From Cohnella thailandensis (GTDB taxonomy: Bacteria; Bacillota; Bacilli; Paenibacillales; Paenibacillaceae), in NCBI RefSeq assembly GCF_014212135.1, contig NZ_JACJVQ010000018.1, positions 1-64,000 on the forward strand: a stretch of 64,000 nucleotides of DNA. Direction: 5' to 3'. The notes below the pieces were generated by a model. It had not been told where the DNA came from. It saw only the letters and a program-made list of their open reading frames with translations, and searched no databases. Below are positions 41,646 through 54,178 of the stretch, piece after piece. Every line of letters begins with the position of its first letter. Position 1 is the first letter of the stretch. Made by a program: the position numbers and the translations under genes.

Positions 41646-42065
41646 TTATTTCTTAGCCTTAGCGCGCTTCGTGCCGTACTTGGAACGAGCTTGCTTGCGG
41701 TTGTTCACGCCTGCCGTATCGAGAGCGCCGCGAACGATGTGGTAACGGACACCCGGAAGGTCCTTTACGCGACCGCCGCGAATCAGAACGACGCTGTGCT
41801 CCTGCAGGTTGTGTCCGATACCCGGGATGTAAGCCGTGACTTCTACGCGGTTCGTCAGACGAACGCGGGCATACTTACGAAGGGCCGAGTTCGGCTTCTT
41901 CGGAGTCATCGTGCCTACGCGGGTGCAAACGCCGCGCTTCTGAGGAGCGCTCAGGTCGGTTTCAACGCGCTTGAGAGCGTTGAAGCCCTTCTGCAGAGCA
42001 GGGGATTTCGACTTGACGACCTTAGGTTCGCGGCCTTTACGTACGAGCTGGTTGATTGTTGGCAT
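41646..42065 (-). CDS. rpsL: Ribosomal protein S12
   Basis: A 139-residue S12 of the decoding centre. MPTINQLVRKGRE opens at ATG 42065 behind GGGGGTGG. The decoding loop TPKKPNS (54-60) and RVKDLPGVRYH carry the usual wild-type residues, with no sign of streptomycin-resistance substitutions. An open frame to 42275 covers the rplGB-rpsL spacer and is not used. Confidence 0.98.
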   Translation of the reverse strand: MPTINQLVRKGREPKVVKSKSPALQKGFNALKRVETDLSAPQKRGVCTRVGTMTPKKPNSALRKYARVRLTNRVEVTAYIPGIGHNLQEHSVVLIRGGRVKDLPGVRYHIVRGALDTAGVNNRKQARSKYGTKRAKAKK

Positions 42066-42234
42066 GGTATTGCCACCCCCTTCCCATAATGTTAGAGAAC
42101 AATAAATAACGGCATCCGGCCCTAGCGGAGCGAAGTCCACAGATCCAGGCGGTTCATTTTGAGAAATGCGAAAGGGTTCGACCGTTTCTCTCCTCGCCAT
42201 AACGACAATTCCAGAACGGCTAAACCCGCAATTC

Positions 42235-42486
42235 CTATTCCTCAACGACGACGGCGGCTGCCGTGCCGATCTCAATTCCGCATGTTTTGCCTAAGTTGCG
42301 CATCGTATCGACATACACGACCTTAACGGAGTGCTGCTTGCATAACTGCACGATACGAGTCGTTAGGCGCGAATCTGCATCCTGCGCTACATAGACCAAG
42401 GAGGCTTTGTGTTGTTCGACCATCTTGATCGTCTGCTTGGTGCCTACCTTAATGGTTCCCGGTTCCAAACGTCCCTCGAATTCCAT
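42235..42486 (-). CDS. rplGB: L7Ae-family ribosomal protein L7Ae-like (YbxF)
   Basis: An 83-residue L7Ae/L30e-fold K-turn-binding protein. TIKVGTKQTIKMVEQHKASL and GIEIGTAAAVVV are typical. I choose ATG at 42486 because GGAGGT lies 9 nt upstream; an ATG two codons earlier is only 3 nt from it. In B. subtilis the gene is directly downstream of rpoC; here two ABC genes intervene. It is the first gene behind the str operon promoter. Confidence 0.9.
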   Translation of the reverse strand: MEFEGRLEPGTIKVGTKQTIKMVEQHKASLVYVAQDADSRLTTRIVQLCKQHSVKVVYVDTMRNLGKTCGIEIGTAAAVVVEE

Positions 42487-42540
42487 GGACATTCGACCTC
42501 CAGTTGCATAAGTATCAGCACGTCGGGCACACACTAGAAC

Positions 42541-42569
42541 ATATTATCATCCGATTTCGCCCATGTCAA
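42541..42569 (-). promoter_or_regulatory. str operon promoter
   Basis: A consensus -35 TTGACA (42564-42569), 17-nt spacer and -10 TAATAT (42541-42546), about 55 nt before rplGB. This gives rplGB-rpsL-rpsG-fusA-tufA their own strong promoter despite the upstream ABC genes. Confidence 0.85.
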
Positions 42570-42629
42570 GAATTCCGCCGGCCGCGCGAAGTATTAATTT
42601 TGTAAACGCGAAGCTGTCCGGAATCGCCT

Positions 42630-43334
42630 TCAGAACAGCTTGATTCGGTTTACGCGGATGAATGCCAGAAGCAATATTCCCGAATAAAAAGCGGCCAACA
42701 GCAGGACGGAAGCCGTCCACGCATGCGATATTTCATCGTAGCGAAAGAGGATTTCCGTTACCCGGCTAACGGGAGGAATCAGCCACAGGACTCCTCGTAC
42801 TCCCTCCGGAAGCTGCTCGCCGAGCCCTTTGCCGCCGCAGGACACCGCCAGAACGAGCATCAACCCGAAGAACGCGGTCGTTCGGCTGGCCATCATTTTC
42901 TCCGAGAACCACAGCGCGCAGGTGATCCCCAGCGAAGCAAGGACGAGGTGCGCCAGCGCGGCCGCGGCGGACTCCCCCAACGAAGGCAACCGGTCGAACT
43001 TATCGAATGCGACCGGATAAGCCACCGCCAGAATGCCCAAAGAGGCACCGATCCCGAGCATGACCAGGTACTTCGCGCCATAATAGCGAGCCGCGCTTCC
43101 CGAGCGCCCCGCCGTAACGAATCTCTGAGACTCGTGCTCCAGGTCGACGAAGCCGTAGGAGATCCAAGCGGACACAAGGAACAGCAGCATCGCGGACAGG
43201 GCATAGCTGTCCATCACCGGATTCGGCACCATCGAATAGACGAACAGGATAAATCCCACGTAAGCGCATACCGGAAAAAGATACCGGTAAGACCGAAGAT
43301 AATAGGCCAGAAAATAACTCATCAGAGGTCTCAC
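42630..43334 (-). CDS. ABC transporter membrane protein, unknown specificity
   Basis: A 234-residue polytopic membrane protein with about six hydrophobic segments and short basic loops. The GTG at 43334 overlaps the stop of the ATPase gene (GTGA), with GGGAG 7 nt upstream, so the two are translated together. It looks like the permease of a two-component ABC-2-like exporter. No substrate can be inferred. It stands between rpoC and the str operon promoter. Confidence 0.8.
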   Translation of the reverse strand: MRPLMSYFLAYYLRSYRYLFPVCAYVGFILFVYSMVPNPVMDSYALSAMLLFLVSAWISYGFVDLEHESQRFVTAGRSGSAARYYGAKYLVMLGIGASLGILAVAYPVAFDKFDRLPSLGESAAAALAHLVLASLGITCALWFSEKMMASRTTAFFGLMLVLAVSCGGKGLGEQLPEGVRGVLWLIPPVSRVTEILFRYDEISHAWTASVLLLAAFYSGILLLAFIRVNRIKLF

Positions 43335-44191
43335 GGAAGGTCTCCCTTCTCTTGAACGCTTATAATGGAAGCGCCTTTCTCGAGAAGCTGACGGAGAAGC
43401 CGATCCGATTGCGCCGAATCGACCGTATACCGGGCTCGCCGACCGTTCGCCTCGAACCGTACCACGCCGTCCATTCGTCCCTCCTCGTCCCCGCCTCCCT
43501 CCGCCGGAAGCAGACATTCGACGATTTTGTTTTTGTTCGGCAGCCTTGTCCCAGGCATGGACTTTCGATCCGACCGGATCTTCCCGCCGCCCAAGGCGAC
43601 GATTCGATCGGCTACCTCCGAAACCCAGGCTCTCTCATGGCTGGCCACGATCACCGCCCCGTTCCTCTGCTTCGCCGCGTTCAGCCAATCCGCCAACAGC
43701 CTAGCCGCCTCCTCATCGAGCCCGCCGAACGGCTCGTCCAACACCAACAGCTGCGGATCGCGCAGAAACGCCTGAATGAGGTTGATTTTCTGGAGCATCC
43801 CTTTGGAGAAGTCCTTCATCTGCAGCTTCCCCGTGCCGGCCATGCCGAACCGTTCCAGGTACCATTCGATTTTCTCCGCGCTCTCCGCAGGCCCGATCGA
43901 AGACCCGAGGCGATCCATGTTCGTCATATGGCGCAAATACTCTCTAGGAGTAAATCTCAGCTTCGGAAGCCTATCCGGCGCGTATGCGATCACCGGCTGG
44001 CCGTCTAACGTCCTCTCTCCCCCGCTCGGCGCCGTCAGACCGGCAACGACCCGCAGCAGCGTGCTTTTGCCGGAGCCGTTCGCTCCGACGATCGCCGTAA
44101 TCTCCCCTCGCCGGATGGATAGGGTGATGTCCCGCAGCACGTACTCGTTCGAGTAACGTTTGTGGATATGGTCAAGCTCGACTATCGCCAT
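43331..44191 (-). CDS. ABC transporter ATP-binding protein, ABC-2/exporter type
   Basis: A 286-residue ATPase with Walker A GANGSGKST (about 38-46), a signature variant DFSKGMLQK in place of LSGGQ, Walker B LLVLDEPFGGLD and the switch His in VASHERAWV. The C-terminal ~80 residues form a small extra domain, as in CcmA/NatA-type exporter ATPases. ATG at 44191 has GGAGGAGG upstream. Partner of the next gene. Confidence 0.9.
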   Translation of the reverse strand: MAIVELDHIHKRYSNEYVLRDITLSIRRGEITAIVGANGSGKSTLLRVVAGLTAPSGGERTLDGQPVIAYAPDRLPKLRFTPREYLRHMTNMDRLGSSIGPAESAEKIEWYLERFGMAGTGKLQMKDFSKGMLQKINLIQAFLRDPQLLVLDEPFGGLDEEAARLLADWLNAAKQRNGAVIVASHERAWVSEVADRIVALGGGKIRSDRKSMPGTRLPNKNKIVECLLPAEGGGDEEGRMDGVVRFEANGRRARYTVDSAQSDRLLRQLLEKGASIISVQEKGDLP

Positions 44192-44280
44192 TTCGCCCCT
44201 CCTCCGCAAATCGGTAATTAATACCATGAAATGAGGAAAAAGTTTCGTTCGTCCGGCCAACGAATCCGAACGAGCCTGCG

Positions 44281-44600
44281 TTAATCACATGTGGGCAACT
44301 TTTTGTTCTTGGGATTCGAATTCGGTGCTGCGAGGCGATGGCGCTGTCCACATGTGGATATTAGGAGAGTTCGAATCGTATCCACAAGATTTGTTTATGT
44401 TAGGTCGGGATGGATCGAGCGAATGGCAAGCTATCAACAGCTGGGAGGTGTACAACTCGGGAATATGTGCATAAGGAGGCTAATCGTTAATGCGGTTATT
44501 GGTCTCGCGGATAGTTAATCACATGTGGATAATGGGCGTTCGTCAAAACGAAAGGAAATTCTTCACGTCGTTAAAAGTTAAGCACATGGGGGTAGCTATT
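44281..44600. repeat. DnaA-box-like cluster and CACATGTG palindromes in non-coding DNA
   Basis: The 460-bp gap between rpoC and the ABC genes has no convincing gene. It holds one perfect DnaA box (TTATCCACA on the minus strand, 44524-44532), three with one mismatch (44353-44361, 44378-44386, 44466-44474) and one with two (44290-44298). CACATGTG occurs three times, twice within TTAATCACATGTGG. Small reading frames here lack good ribosome-binding sites. Confidence 0.55.
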
Positions 44601-44608
44601 TTAATTAT

Positions 44609-44640
44609 GAAAAGGAAAGCGGCCCCCGAAGGGGCCGCTG
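44609..44640 (-). terminator. rpoC terminator
   Basis: AGCGGCCCC pairs with GGGGCCGCT around a short loop (44618-44639), followed by a T-rich tract on the minus strand. It separates the rpoBC unit from what follows. Confidence 0.85.
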
Positions 44641-44651
44641 GAGGGCTGCTC

Positions 44652-48269
<3,618 letters not shown>

Positions 48270-48383
48270 GGAGCAAACCCTCCTTCATCGTTGCTGCGGA
48301 TTTCGGAACGGGAACGACTAGGCCGACTAGAACGAGATAGCGATGGCGATCGGCGGCGCGGGGCGCCGCCGGCTCCCCTGCTA

Positions 48384-51300
48384 TTAGGACTCGGCGCCGA
48401 TCTCGGCACCTTCCAGGTTCAGGTTCAGCTTGTCGCCAGTGGCATCATCTTCATCGTCGGATTCTTTCATCTCGATCTCCCGCTCGTCTCCGGCCAGAAT
48501 CTTGACGTCCATACCGAGACTTTGCAGCTCTTTGATCAAGACCTTGAACGATTCCGGAACGCCTGGCTCCGGCACGTTCTCGCCCTTGACGATCGATTCG
48601 TAAGTCTTGACGCGGCCGACGACGTCGTCGGACTTCACCGTCAAGATTTCTTGCAGGGTATAAGCGGCGCCATATGCCTCGAGCGCCCACACTTCCATCT
48701 CCCCGAAGCGCTGGCCGCCGAACTGGGCTTTACCGCCCAGAGGCTGCTGCGTAACGAGCGAGTACGGACCCGTCGAACGGGCGTGGATCTTGTCGTCGAC
48801 CATGTGCGCGAGCTTGATCATGTACATGACGCCGACCGTGATCTCGCGTTCGAACATCTCGCCCGTGCGGCCGTCGTACAGCTTCGTCTTGCCGTTGCGC
48901 TGCATGCCGGCTTCTTCCATCGTATCGAACACGTCGTACTCGCTTGCTCCGTCGAATACCGGAGTAGCGGCGCGAATGCCGAGGTAACGGCAAGCCATGC
49001 CCAAGTGGACTTCGAGCACCTGGCCGATGTTCATCCGCGACGGTACGCCCAGCGGGTTCAGTACGACCTGAACCGGCGTGCCGTCCGGCAGGAACGGCAT
49101 GTCTTCTTCCGGCAGGATACGGGCGACGACACCCTTGTTGCCGTGACGTCCTGCCATCTTATCGCCTTCGGAGATTTTACGCTTCTGAGCGATATAAACG
49201 CGAACGAGCTGATTCACGCCGGGAGGCAGCTCGTCGCCATTCTCGCGGGTGAACACCTTGACGTCGACGACGATTCCGTCCGTACCGTGAGGCACGCGCA
49301 GGGACGTATCGCGCACTTCGCGCGCCTTCTCGCCGAAGATCGCATGCAGCAGCCGCTCTTCCGCCGTCAGTTCGGTAACGCCCTTAGGGGTTACTTTGCC
49401 GACGAGGATGTCGCCTGCTCCGATCTCGGCGCCGACGCGGATGATTCCGCGCTCGTCGAGATTGCGCAGCGCGTCTTCCCCTACGTTCGGGATATCGCGG
49501 GTAATCTCTTCCGGTCCGAGCTTCGTATCGCGCGCTTCCGACTCGTATTCTTCGATATGGATCGAAGTATAGACGTCCTCGCGAACGAGCTTCTCGGACA
49601 GAAGGATCGCATCCTCGTAGTTGTAGCCTTCCCAAGTCATGAACGCGACGACGACGTTGCGTCCCAGCGCCAATTCTCCCGTATCCGTCGAAGGACCGTC
49701 GGCCAGGATATCGCCTTTCTTGACGATGTCTCCCTTGCGGCTAAGAGGACGTTGGTTGATGCACGTGCCTTGGTTAGAGCGCATAAACTTCTGCAGCTTA
49801 TACTTGACGATATCGCCCTTTACTTCCTTGCCGTCGATGACTTCCGTGCGGCGGAGCTGAATTTCGTTAGCCGTTACGCGCTCGATAATTCCGTCGTATT
49901 TGGACACGATACATACTCCGGAATCCTTCGCGGCTTTGTGCTCCATGCCGGTGCCGACGAACGGAGCGTCCGGAACGAGCAGAGGCACCGCCTGGCGCTG
50001 CATGTTCGATCCCATCAGAGCGCGGTTGGAGTCGTCGTTCTCTAGGAACGGGATCATCGCGGTAGCGACGGACACGACCTGCTTCGGCGAGACGTCCATG
50101 AAGTCGACGCGATTGGACGGCATCGTAACGATGTTGTCGGCTTGCTTATTGTAACGAACGATAACCATATCTTCCGCGAACGAATTGTCCTCGTTCAGTT
50201 GCACGTTCGCCTGGGCGATGATGTAGTTATCTTCTTCGTCGGCCGTCATATAGACGACTTCGTCGGTAACCTTGCCGGTCGTGTGATCGATCTTCCGGTA
50301 TGGCGCCTCGATGAAGCCGTACTCGTTGATCCGCGCGAACGTGGACAGCGAGTTGATCAAGCCGATGTTCGGACCTTCCGGCGTCTCGATCGGACACATC
50401 CGGCCGTAGTGGGACGGATGAACGTCGCGGACTTCCATGCCCGCGCGTTCGCGGGTCAGACCGCCTGGACCGAGGGCGGACAGACGGCGCTTGTGCGTAA
50501 GCTCCGCAAGCGGGTTCGTCTGGTCCATGAACTGCGACAGCTGCGAGGAACCGAAGAACTCTTTGATCGCCGCGATGACCGGGCGAATGTTGATCAGAGC
50601 CTGCGGCGTAATCGCGTTCTGGTCTTGGATCGACATGCGCTCGCGCACGACGCGTTCCATACGGGACAAGCCGATGCGGAACTGGTTCTGCAGCAGCTCG
50701 CCTACGGAGCGAAGACGACGGTTGCCCAAGTGGTCGATGTCGTCGGTGCTGCCGATCTCGTGCAGCAGGTTCATGAAGTAGTTTATCGCCGCGATAATAT
50801 CGGCTGGCGTAATATGCTTAACGGACTTGTCAATCAGGCCGTTCGAGATGACCTTCACGACCTTGCCGTCTTCCACCGGCGAATATACGCTGATGGTTTG
50901 CAGAGGAATGTCTTCCGCTTCGTTGACGCCGCCGGTTACGCGGTACGTCTTGAAGCCGACATTGTTCTCCAGCATAGGCAGGATCTGATCCAGAAGCCTG
51001 CGATCGATCATTTGGCCGGCTTCGGCGATGATTTCTCCCGTCGAAGGATCGACCAGCGTCTCGGCCAGACGTTGATTGAACAAGCGATTCTTGATATGAA
51101 GCTTTTTGTTGATCTTGTAGCGGCCTACGTTGGCCAGATCGTAACGCTTCGGATCGAAGAAGCGGGCAATCAAGAGACTGCGCGCGTTCTCGAGAGTCGG
51201 CGGCTCGCCCGGGCGAAGGCGCTCGTAAATCTCGATGAGGGCTTTCTCCGTGGAATCCGTGTTGTCCTTCTCCAAAGTGTTGCGAATGAACTCGTCGTGA

Positions 51301-51932
51301 CCGAGCAGATCGAGAATCTCCGCGTCGGTGCCGAAGCCAAGCGAACGAAGCAGAACCGTTACCGGAATCTTGCGGGTCCGGTCGATCCGCACGTATACGA
51401 TGTCCTTGGCGTCCGTCTCGAGCTCGAGCCATGCGCCGCGGTTCGGAATGACGGTAGCGGTGAACGTCTTCTTCCCGTTCTTGTCGACCTTCGTGCTGTA
51501 GTAAACGCTCGGAGAGCGAACCAGCTGGCTGACAATAACCCGTTCCGCGCCATTGATAATGAAGGTGCCGGTCTCGGTCATAAGCGGGAAATCGCCCATG
51601 AACACTTCCTGCTCCTTCACTTCGCCCGTCTCTTTATTGAGCAGGCGTACCTTTACGCGAAGCGGAGCTGCGAACGTAACGTCCCGTTCCTTCGATTCGT
51701 CGACGGAATACTTGGGTTCGCCCAGGCTGTAATCGATGAACTCGAGTACGAGATTGCCCGTGAAGTCGGTGATTGGCGAAATGTCCTGGAAAATCTCGCG
51801 CAGACCCTCGTCCAGAAACTTCTGGTACGATTGCTGCTGGATTTCGATCAGGTTGGGAATTTCCAATACTTCGTTGATACGGGCGTAGCTGCGCCGCGTT
51901 CGGCGGCCATACTGAACAAGATGTCCTGCCAA
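48384..51932 (-). CDS. rpoB: RNA polymerase beta subunit
   Basis: A 1182-residue subunit. The rifampicin region reads SQLSQFMDQTNPLAELTHKR then LSALGPGGL, with Asp, His and Ser at the classic resistance positions, so it looks rifampicin-sensitive. The start is TTG at 51932, as in B. subtilis, with a GAGG site. It has a promoter about 315 nt upstream, in addition to read-through from rplL. Confidence 0.99.
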   Translation of the reverse strand: MAGHLVQYGRRTRRSYARINEVLEIPNLIEIQQQSYQKFLDEGLREIFQDISPITDFTGNLVLEFIDYSLGEPKYSVDESKERDVTFAAPLRVKVRLLNKETGEVKEQEVFMGDFPLMTETGTFIINGAERVIVSQLVRSPSVYYSTKVDKNGKKTFTATVIPNRGAWLELETDAKDIVYVRIDRTRKIPVTVLLRSLGFGTDAEILDLLGHDEFIRNTLEKDNTDSTEKALIEIYERLRPGEPPTLENARSLLIARFFDPKRYDLANVGRYKINKKLHIKNRLFNQRLAETLVDPSTGEIIAEAGQMIDRRLLDQILPMLENNVGFKTYRVTGGVNEAEDIPLQTISVYSPVEDGKVVKVISNGLIDKSVKHITPADIIAAINYFMNLLHEIGSTDDIDHLGNRRLRSVGELLQNQFRIGLSRMERVVRERMSIQDQNAITPQALINIRPVIAAIKEFFGSSQLSQFMDQTNPLAELTHKRRLSALGPGGLTRERAGMEVRDVHPSHYGRMCPIETPEGPNIGLINSLSTFARINEYGFIEAPYRKIDHTTGKVTDEVVYMTADEEDNYIIAQANVQLNEDNSFAEDMVIVRYNKQADNIVTMPSNRVDFMDVSPKQVVSVATAMIPFLENDDSNRALMGSNMQRQAVPLLVPDAPFVGTGMEHKAAKDSGVCIVSKYDGIIERVTANEIQLRRTEVIDGKEVKGDIVKYKLQKFMRSNQGTCINQRPLSRKGDIVKKGDILADGPSTDTGELALGRNVVVAFMTWEGYNYEDAILLSEKLVREDVYTSIHIEEYESEARDTKLGPEEITRDIPNVGEDALRNLDERGIIRVGAEIGAGDILVGKVTPKGVTELTAEERLLHAIFGEKAREVRDTSLRVPHGTDGIVVDVKVFTRENGDELPPGVNQLVRVYIAQKRKISEGDKMAGRHGNKGVVARILPEEDMPFLPDGTPVQVVLNPLGVPSRMNIGQVLEVHLGMACRYLGIRAATPVFDGASEYDVFDTMEEAGMQRNGKTKLYDGRTGEMFEREITVGVMYMIKLAHMVDDKIHARSTGPYSLVTQQPLGGKAQFGGQRFGEMEVWALEAYGAAYTLQEILTVKSDDVVGRVKTYESIVKGENVPEPGVPESFKVLIKELQSLGMDVKILAGDEREIEMKESDDEDDATGDKLNLNLEGAEIGAES

Positions 51933-52245
51933 GTTAACCTCACCCCTTCAGTCTACTTCAACACAAGCGAGAACGAGATCCTCTCTCCAGCAGTAGCAGA
52001 GGCAGCCGTTCCGCGGGCGTACGCGCAAAAGCAAGCTAAATCGCGGATCAAATAACCGGATAGGGTAAACTAAGAAAAGCCCTTATGCGCCGGTAGGCGG
52101 CACAATGGCAATCATTATCCAGTCATTTGCCCAAAACAAACCCATTATACGCCTTGCGGCAATAAACTATTCCTGAAATCGCAAAAGGGCTTGACATTTT
52201 AGCGAGCTAAAGACAATAAGCCCATCTTAATACTGACATTTTTCA

Positions 52246-52274
52246 ATAGTATCACATCGTACCAGTAAAGTCAA
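52246..52274 (-). promoter_or_regulatory. rpoB promoter
   Basis: -35 TTGACT (52269-52274) and -10 TACTAT (52246-52251), 17 nt apart. The -35 overlaps the TGA stop of the methyltransferase gene. A leader of about 310 nt follows, including a GC hairpin with TGTGCCG and CGGCGCA arms and a short T-run near 52080-52100 that could attenuate. Confidence 0.7.
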
Positions 52275-52876
52275 ACCAATTTTGCCCGATAGATCCGATA
52301 GCCTTTATCCTTGCCGATCTCCTCGACCTGTTCCTCGCCGAACACTTCCTCCAGCTTGGCTCTCGCGGACGGAGCGCCCTGCTTGTTCTGGATGACGATC
52401 CACAGCGAGCCGCCCGGATTCAAATGCTCCGCGGCTTCCGTCAAAATCCGATGAACGACGACTTTGCCGGCGCGAATCGGAGGATTGGACAAAATGACAT
52501 CGAATCGCCGTCCTTCCACGGCGGCGTAAATATCGCTCTGCATGGCGCTGATATTCGCGATTCCGTTCCTCTTCGCGTTCTCGGCGGCGAGCGAAACCGC
52601 TCGTTCGTTGATATCCACCATCGTGACATGTCCTCGCGGCGCAAGGCGGGCTGCGGTAAGACCGATGGGACCGTAGCCGCAACCCAGATCCAATACGCTA
52701 GCATCGGCCGGAATGTCCATATGTTCGATAAGAACCCGGCTTCCGTAGTCCACCCCGTCCCGCGAGAACACGCCGGCATCGGAGGTGAGCTGCAGCTTGA
52801 AGCCCCTTAGCTCGGCGGTCAACGACTTGCGATCGCTGGCCGTCTGCGGCTCCCGGGTATAATAATGCTCGCTCAT
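52271..52876 (-). CDS. Class I SAM-dependent methyltransferase (RsmC/YbxB-like)
   Basis: A 201-residue methyltransferase. Motif I is VLDLGCGYGPIGL and the substrate motif is NPPIRAG, the NPPF/Y-type signature of N-methyltransferases acting on rRNA bases or glutamine. It sits between rplL and rpoB, where B. subtilis has ybxB. Likely an rRNA guanine methyltransferase. The exact target is not visible. ATG has GGAGGA upstream. Confidence 0.9.
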   Translation of the reverse strand: MSEHYYTREPQTASDRKSLTAELRGFKLQLTSDAGVFSRDGVDYGSRVLIEHMDIPADASVLDLGCGYGPIGLTAARLAPRGHVTMVDINERAVSLAAENAKRNGIANISAMQSDIYAAVEGRRFDVILSNPPIRAGKVVVHRILTEAAEHLNPGGSLWIVIQNKQGAPSARAKLEEVFGEEQVEEIGKDKGYRIYRAKLV

Positions 52877-52909
52877 TTGCCGTCTCCTCCTTCTCTCGCT
52901 TCAAGAACA

Positions 52910-52942
52910 AACCCCTCGAAGATGAGAATCTTCAAGGGGTTC
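52910..52942 (-). terminator. Hairpin terminator/attenuator after rplL
   Basis: AACCCCTTGAAGAT pairs with ATCTTCGAGGGGTT with one mismatch, followed by TGTTCTT on the minus strand. The weak T-run fits partial termination between rplL and the methyltransferase-rpoBC genes. Confidence 0.7.
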
Positions 52943-52967
52943 GATTCTTATTCGAAGGTTAAGCGAA

Positions 52968-53330
52968 TTACTTAACTTCGACTTTAGCGCCAGCTTCTTC
53001 AAGCTTAGCCTTAACAGCTTCAGCTTCTTCCTTGGCAACCTTCTCTTTGATAGCCTTAGGAGCGTTGTCGACAACGTCCTTAGCTTCCTTCAGGCCGAGG
53101 CCCGTGATTTCGCGAACAACCTTGATAACGTTGATCTTGGACGCGCCAGCGTCAACCAGTACAACGTCGAATTCGGATTGCTCGGCAACTTCTGCAGCAG
53201 CGCCGCCAGCTACGACTGCAACCGGTGCAGCGGCCGTTACGCCGAATTCTTCTTCGATTGCTTTAACGAGATCGTTCAGTTCCAGAACGCTCATGCCCTT
53301 AATGGCTTCCAAGATTTGCTCTTTGCTCAT
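52968..53330 (-). CDS. rplL: Ribosomal protein L7/L12
   Basis: A 120-residue stalk protein. An N-terminal dimerisation helix region, an Ala-rich hinge (about 34-51) and the C-terminal factor-binding domain with KINVIKVVREITGLGLKEAK are visible. It lies behind rplJ. Confidence 0.98.
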   Translation of the reverse strand: MSKEQILEAIKGMSVLELNDLVKAIEEEFGVTAAAPVAVVAGGAAAEVAEQSEFDVVLVDAGASKINVIKVVREITGLGLKEAKDVVDNAPKAIKEKVAKEEAEAVKAKLEEAGAKVEVK

Positions 53331-53408
53331 GGAAATAGAACCTCCAATATAGTTTTTTTAAAGTTTGTTGGTTGTGCCTGTGACGGCGATTGGTGCTACG
53401 CGCTAGAC

Positions 53409-53912
53409 TTACGCGCTTGCTTCGTTCTTCTCCGCGACCGCCTTGACTGCGAGCGCGAAGTTGCGGATCGGAGCTTGAAGGACGCTGAGCAACATGGACA
53501 GCAAGCCTTCGCGGGAAGGCAGGTCGGCCAGCGCCTTGACTTGCGCCGCGTCGACGTAACGGCCTTCGACAACGCCGCCCTTCAGCTTGAGGGCTTCGTT
53601 CTTCTTCGCGAAGTCGTTCAGGATCTTCGCTGCGGCGACGGCATCCGTCTTGCTGAATGCTACTGCCGTAGGACCCGTAAGAACGGCATCCAGCTCGGAC
53701 AGTTCGACGCTAGCGGCTGCGCGGCTTACCAGGGAGTTCTTCAGAACTTGGAACTCGACGCCGGCTTCGCGAAGCTGCTTGCGAAGCTCAGTCACTTGAG
53801 CGACGTTCAGTCCGCGATAGTCGGCCACGACGGTGCTTGCGCTCTCGCGCAGCTTCGTTGCGATCTCGTTCACTTCCTGTTGCTTCGCTTCGATGATTTT
53901 CGCATTTGCCAT
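53409..53912 (-). CDS. rplJ: Ribosomal protein L10
   Basis: A 167-residue stalk base protein that holds L7/L12 dimers through its C-terminal helix. STVVADYRGLNVAQVTELRK is diagnostic. ATG at 53912 has GGAGGT upstream; the frame reaches 53921. It is preceded by an L10 leader element. Confidence 0.98.
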   Translation of the reverse strand: MANAKIIEAKQQEVNEIATKLRESASTVVADYRGLNVAQVTELRKQLREAGVEFQVLKNSLVSRAAASVELSELDAVLTGPTAVAFSKTDAVAAAKILNDFAKKNEALKLKGGVVEGRYVDAAQVKALADLPSREGLLSMLLSVLQAPIRNFALAVKAVAEKNEASA

Positions 53913-53978
53913 TTCGTACACCTCCTGGTTCTTGATTCAACCGTATCGGAATCGCGCAGAATCCACGGGGCATAAGAA

Positions 53979-54006
53979 ATGCCTCCGCAGATTCTACGGA
54001 GGCATG
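53979..54006 (-). terminator. Intrinsic terminator/attenuator hairpin before rplJ
   Basis: ATGCCTCCG pairs with CGGAGGCAT, followed by TTCTTAT on the minus strand. It lies between the L10-binding element and rplJ, where attenuation would act. Confidence 0.7.
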
Positions 54007-54059
54007 ACGTGTTCGATCTATCCATCCGCTTCGCGGGAAGCGGCTAAGATTCTATACAC

Positions 54060-54110
54060 ACACCTCGGTAGGAAATTAAGCCTCGCGGCACCTACGGTCT
54101 ACGGTATCGA
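54060..54110 (-). promoter_or_regulatory. L10 (L12) leader element of rplJ-rplL
   Basis: The minus strand reads GACCGTAGGTGCCGCGAGGC then TTAATTTCCTACCGAGGTG. The AGGTGC, GCTTAAT and CCTACCGAGGT blocks and their spacing match the conserved L10-binding leader known from Bacilli. It lies just after the rplJ promoter and feeds an attenuator hairpin, so excess L10 would lower rplJL expression. Confidence 0.8.
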
Positions 54111-54124
54111 TATTCAACTTTGAC

Positions 54125-54154
54125 AGATTAACACGATCGTACAAAGCTTGTCAA
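54125..54154 (-). promoter_or_regulatory. rplJ-rplL promoter
   Basis: Consensus -35 TTGACA (54149-54154) and -10 TAATCT (54125-54130), 18 nt apart, between rplA and the L10 leader. Confidence 0.75.
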
Positions 54155-54178
54155 TCGGCAGGTTATTCCTTCGACCGA

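Noticed and set aside
42066..42275. An in-frame 70-codon N-terminal extension of rpsL
   Set aside because: S12 always starts MPTINQL, and a strong ribosome-binding site sits before ATG 42065. The extension overlaps rplGB and looks accidental.
44289..44518. Two short plus-strand reading frames in the gap after rpoC
   Set aside because: They overlap each other, span the DnaA-box-like repeats and have no convincing start signals.
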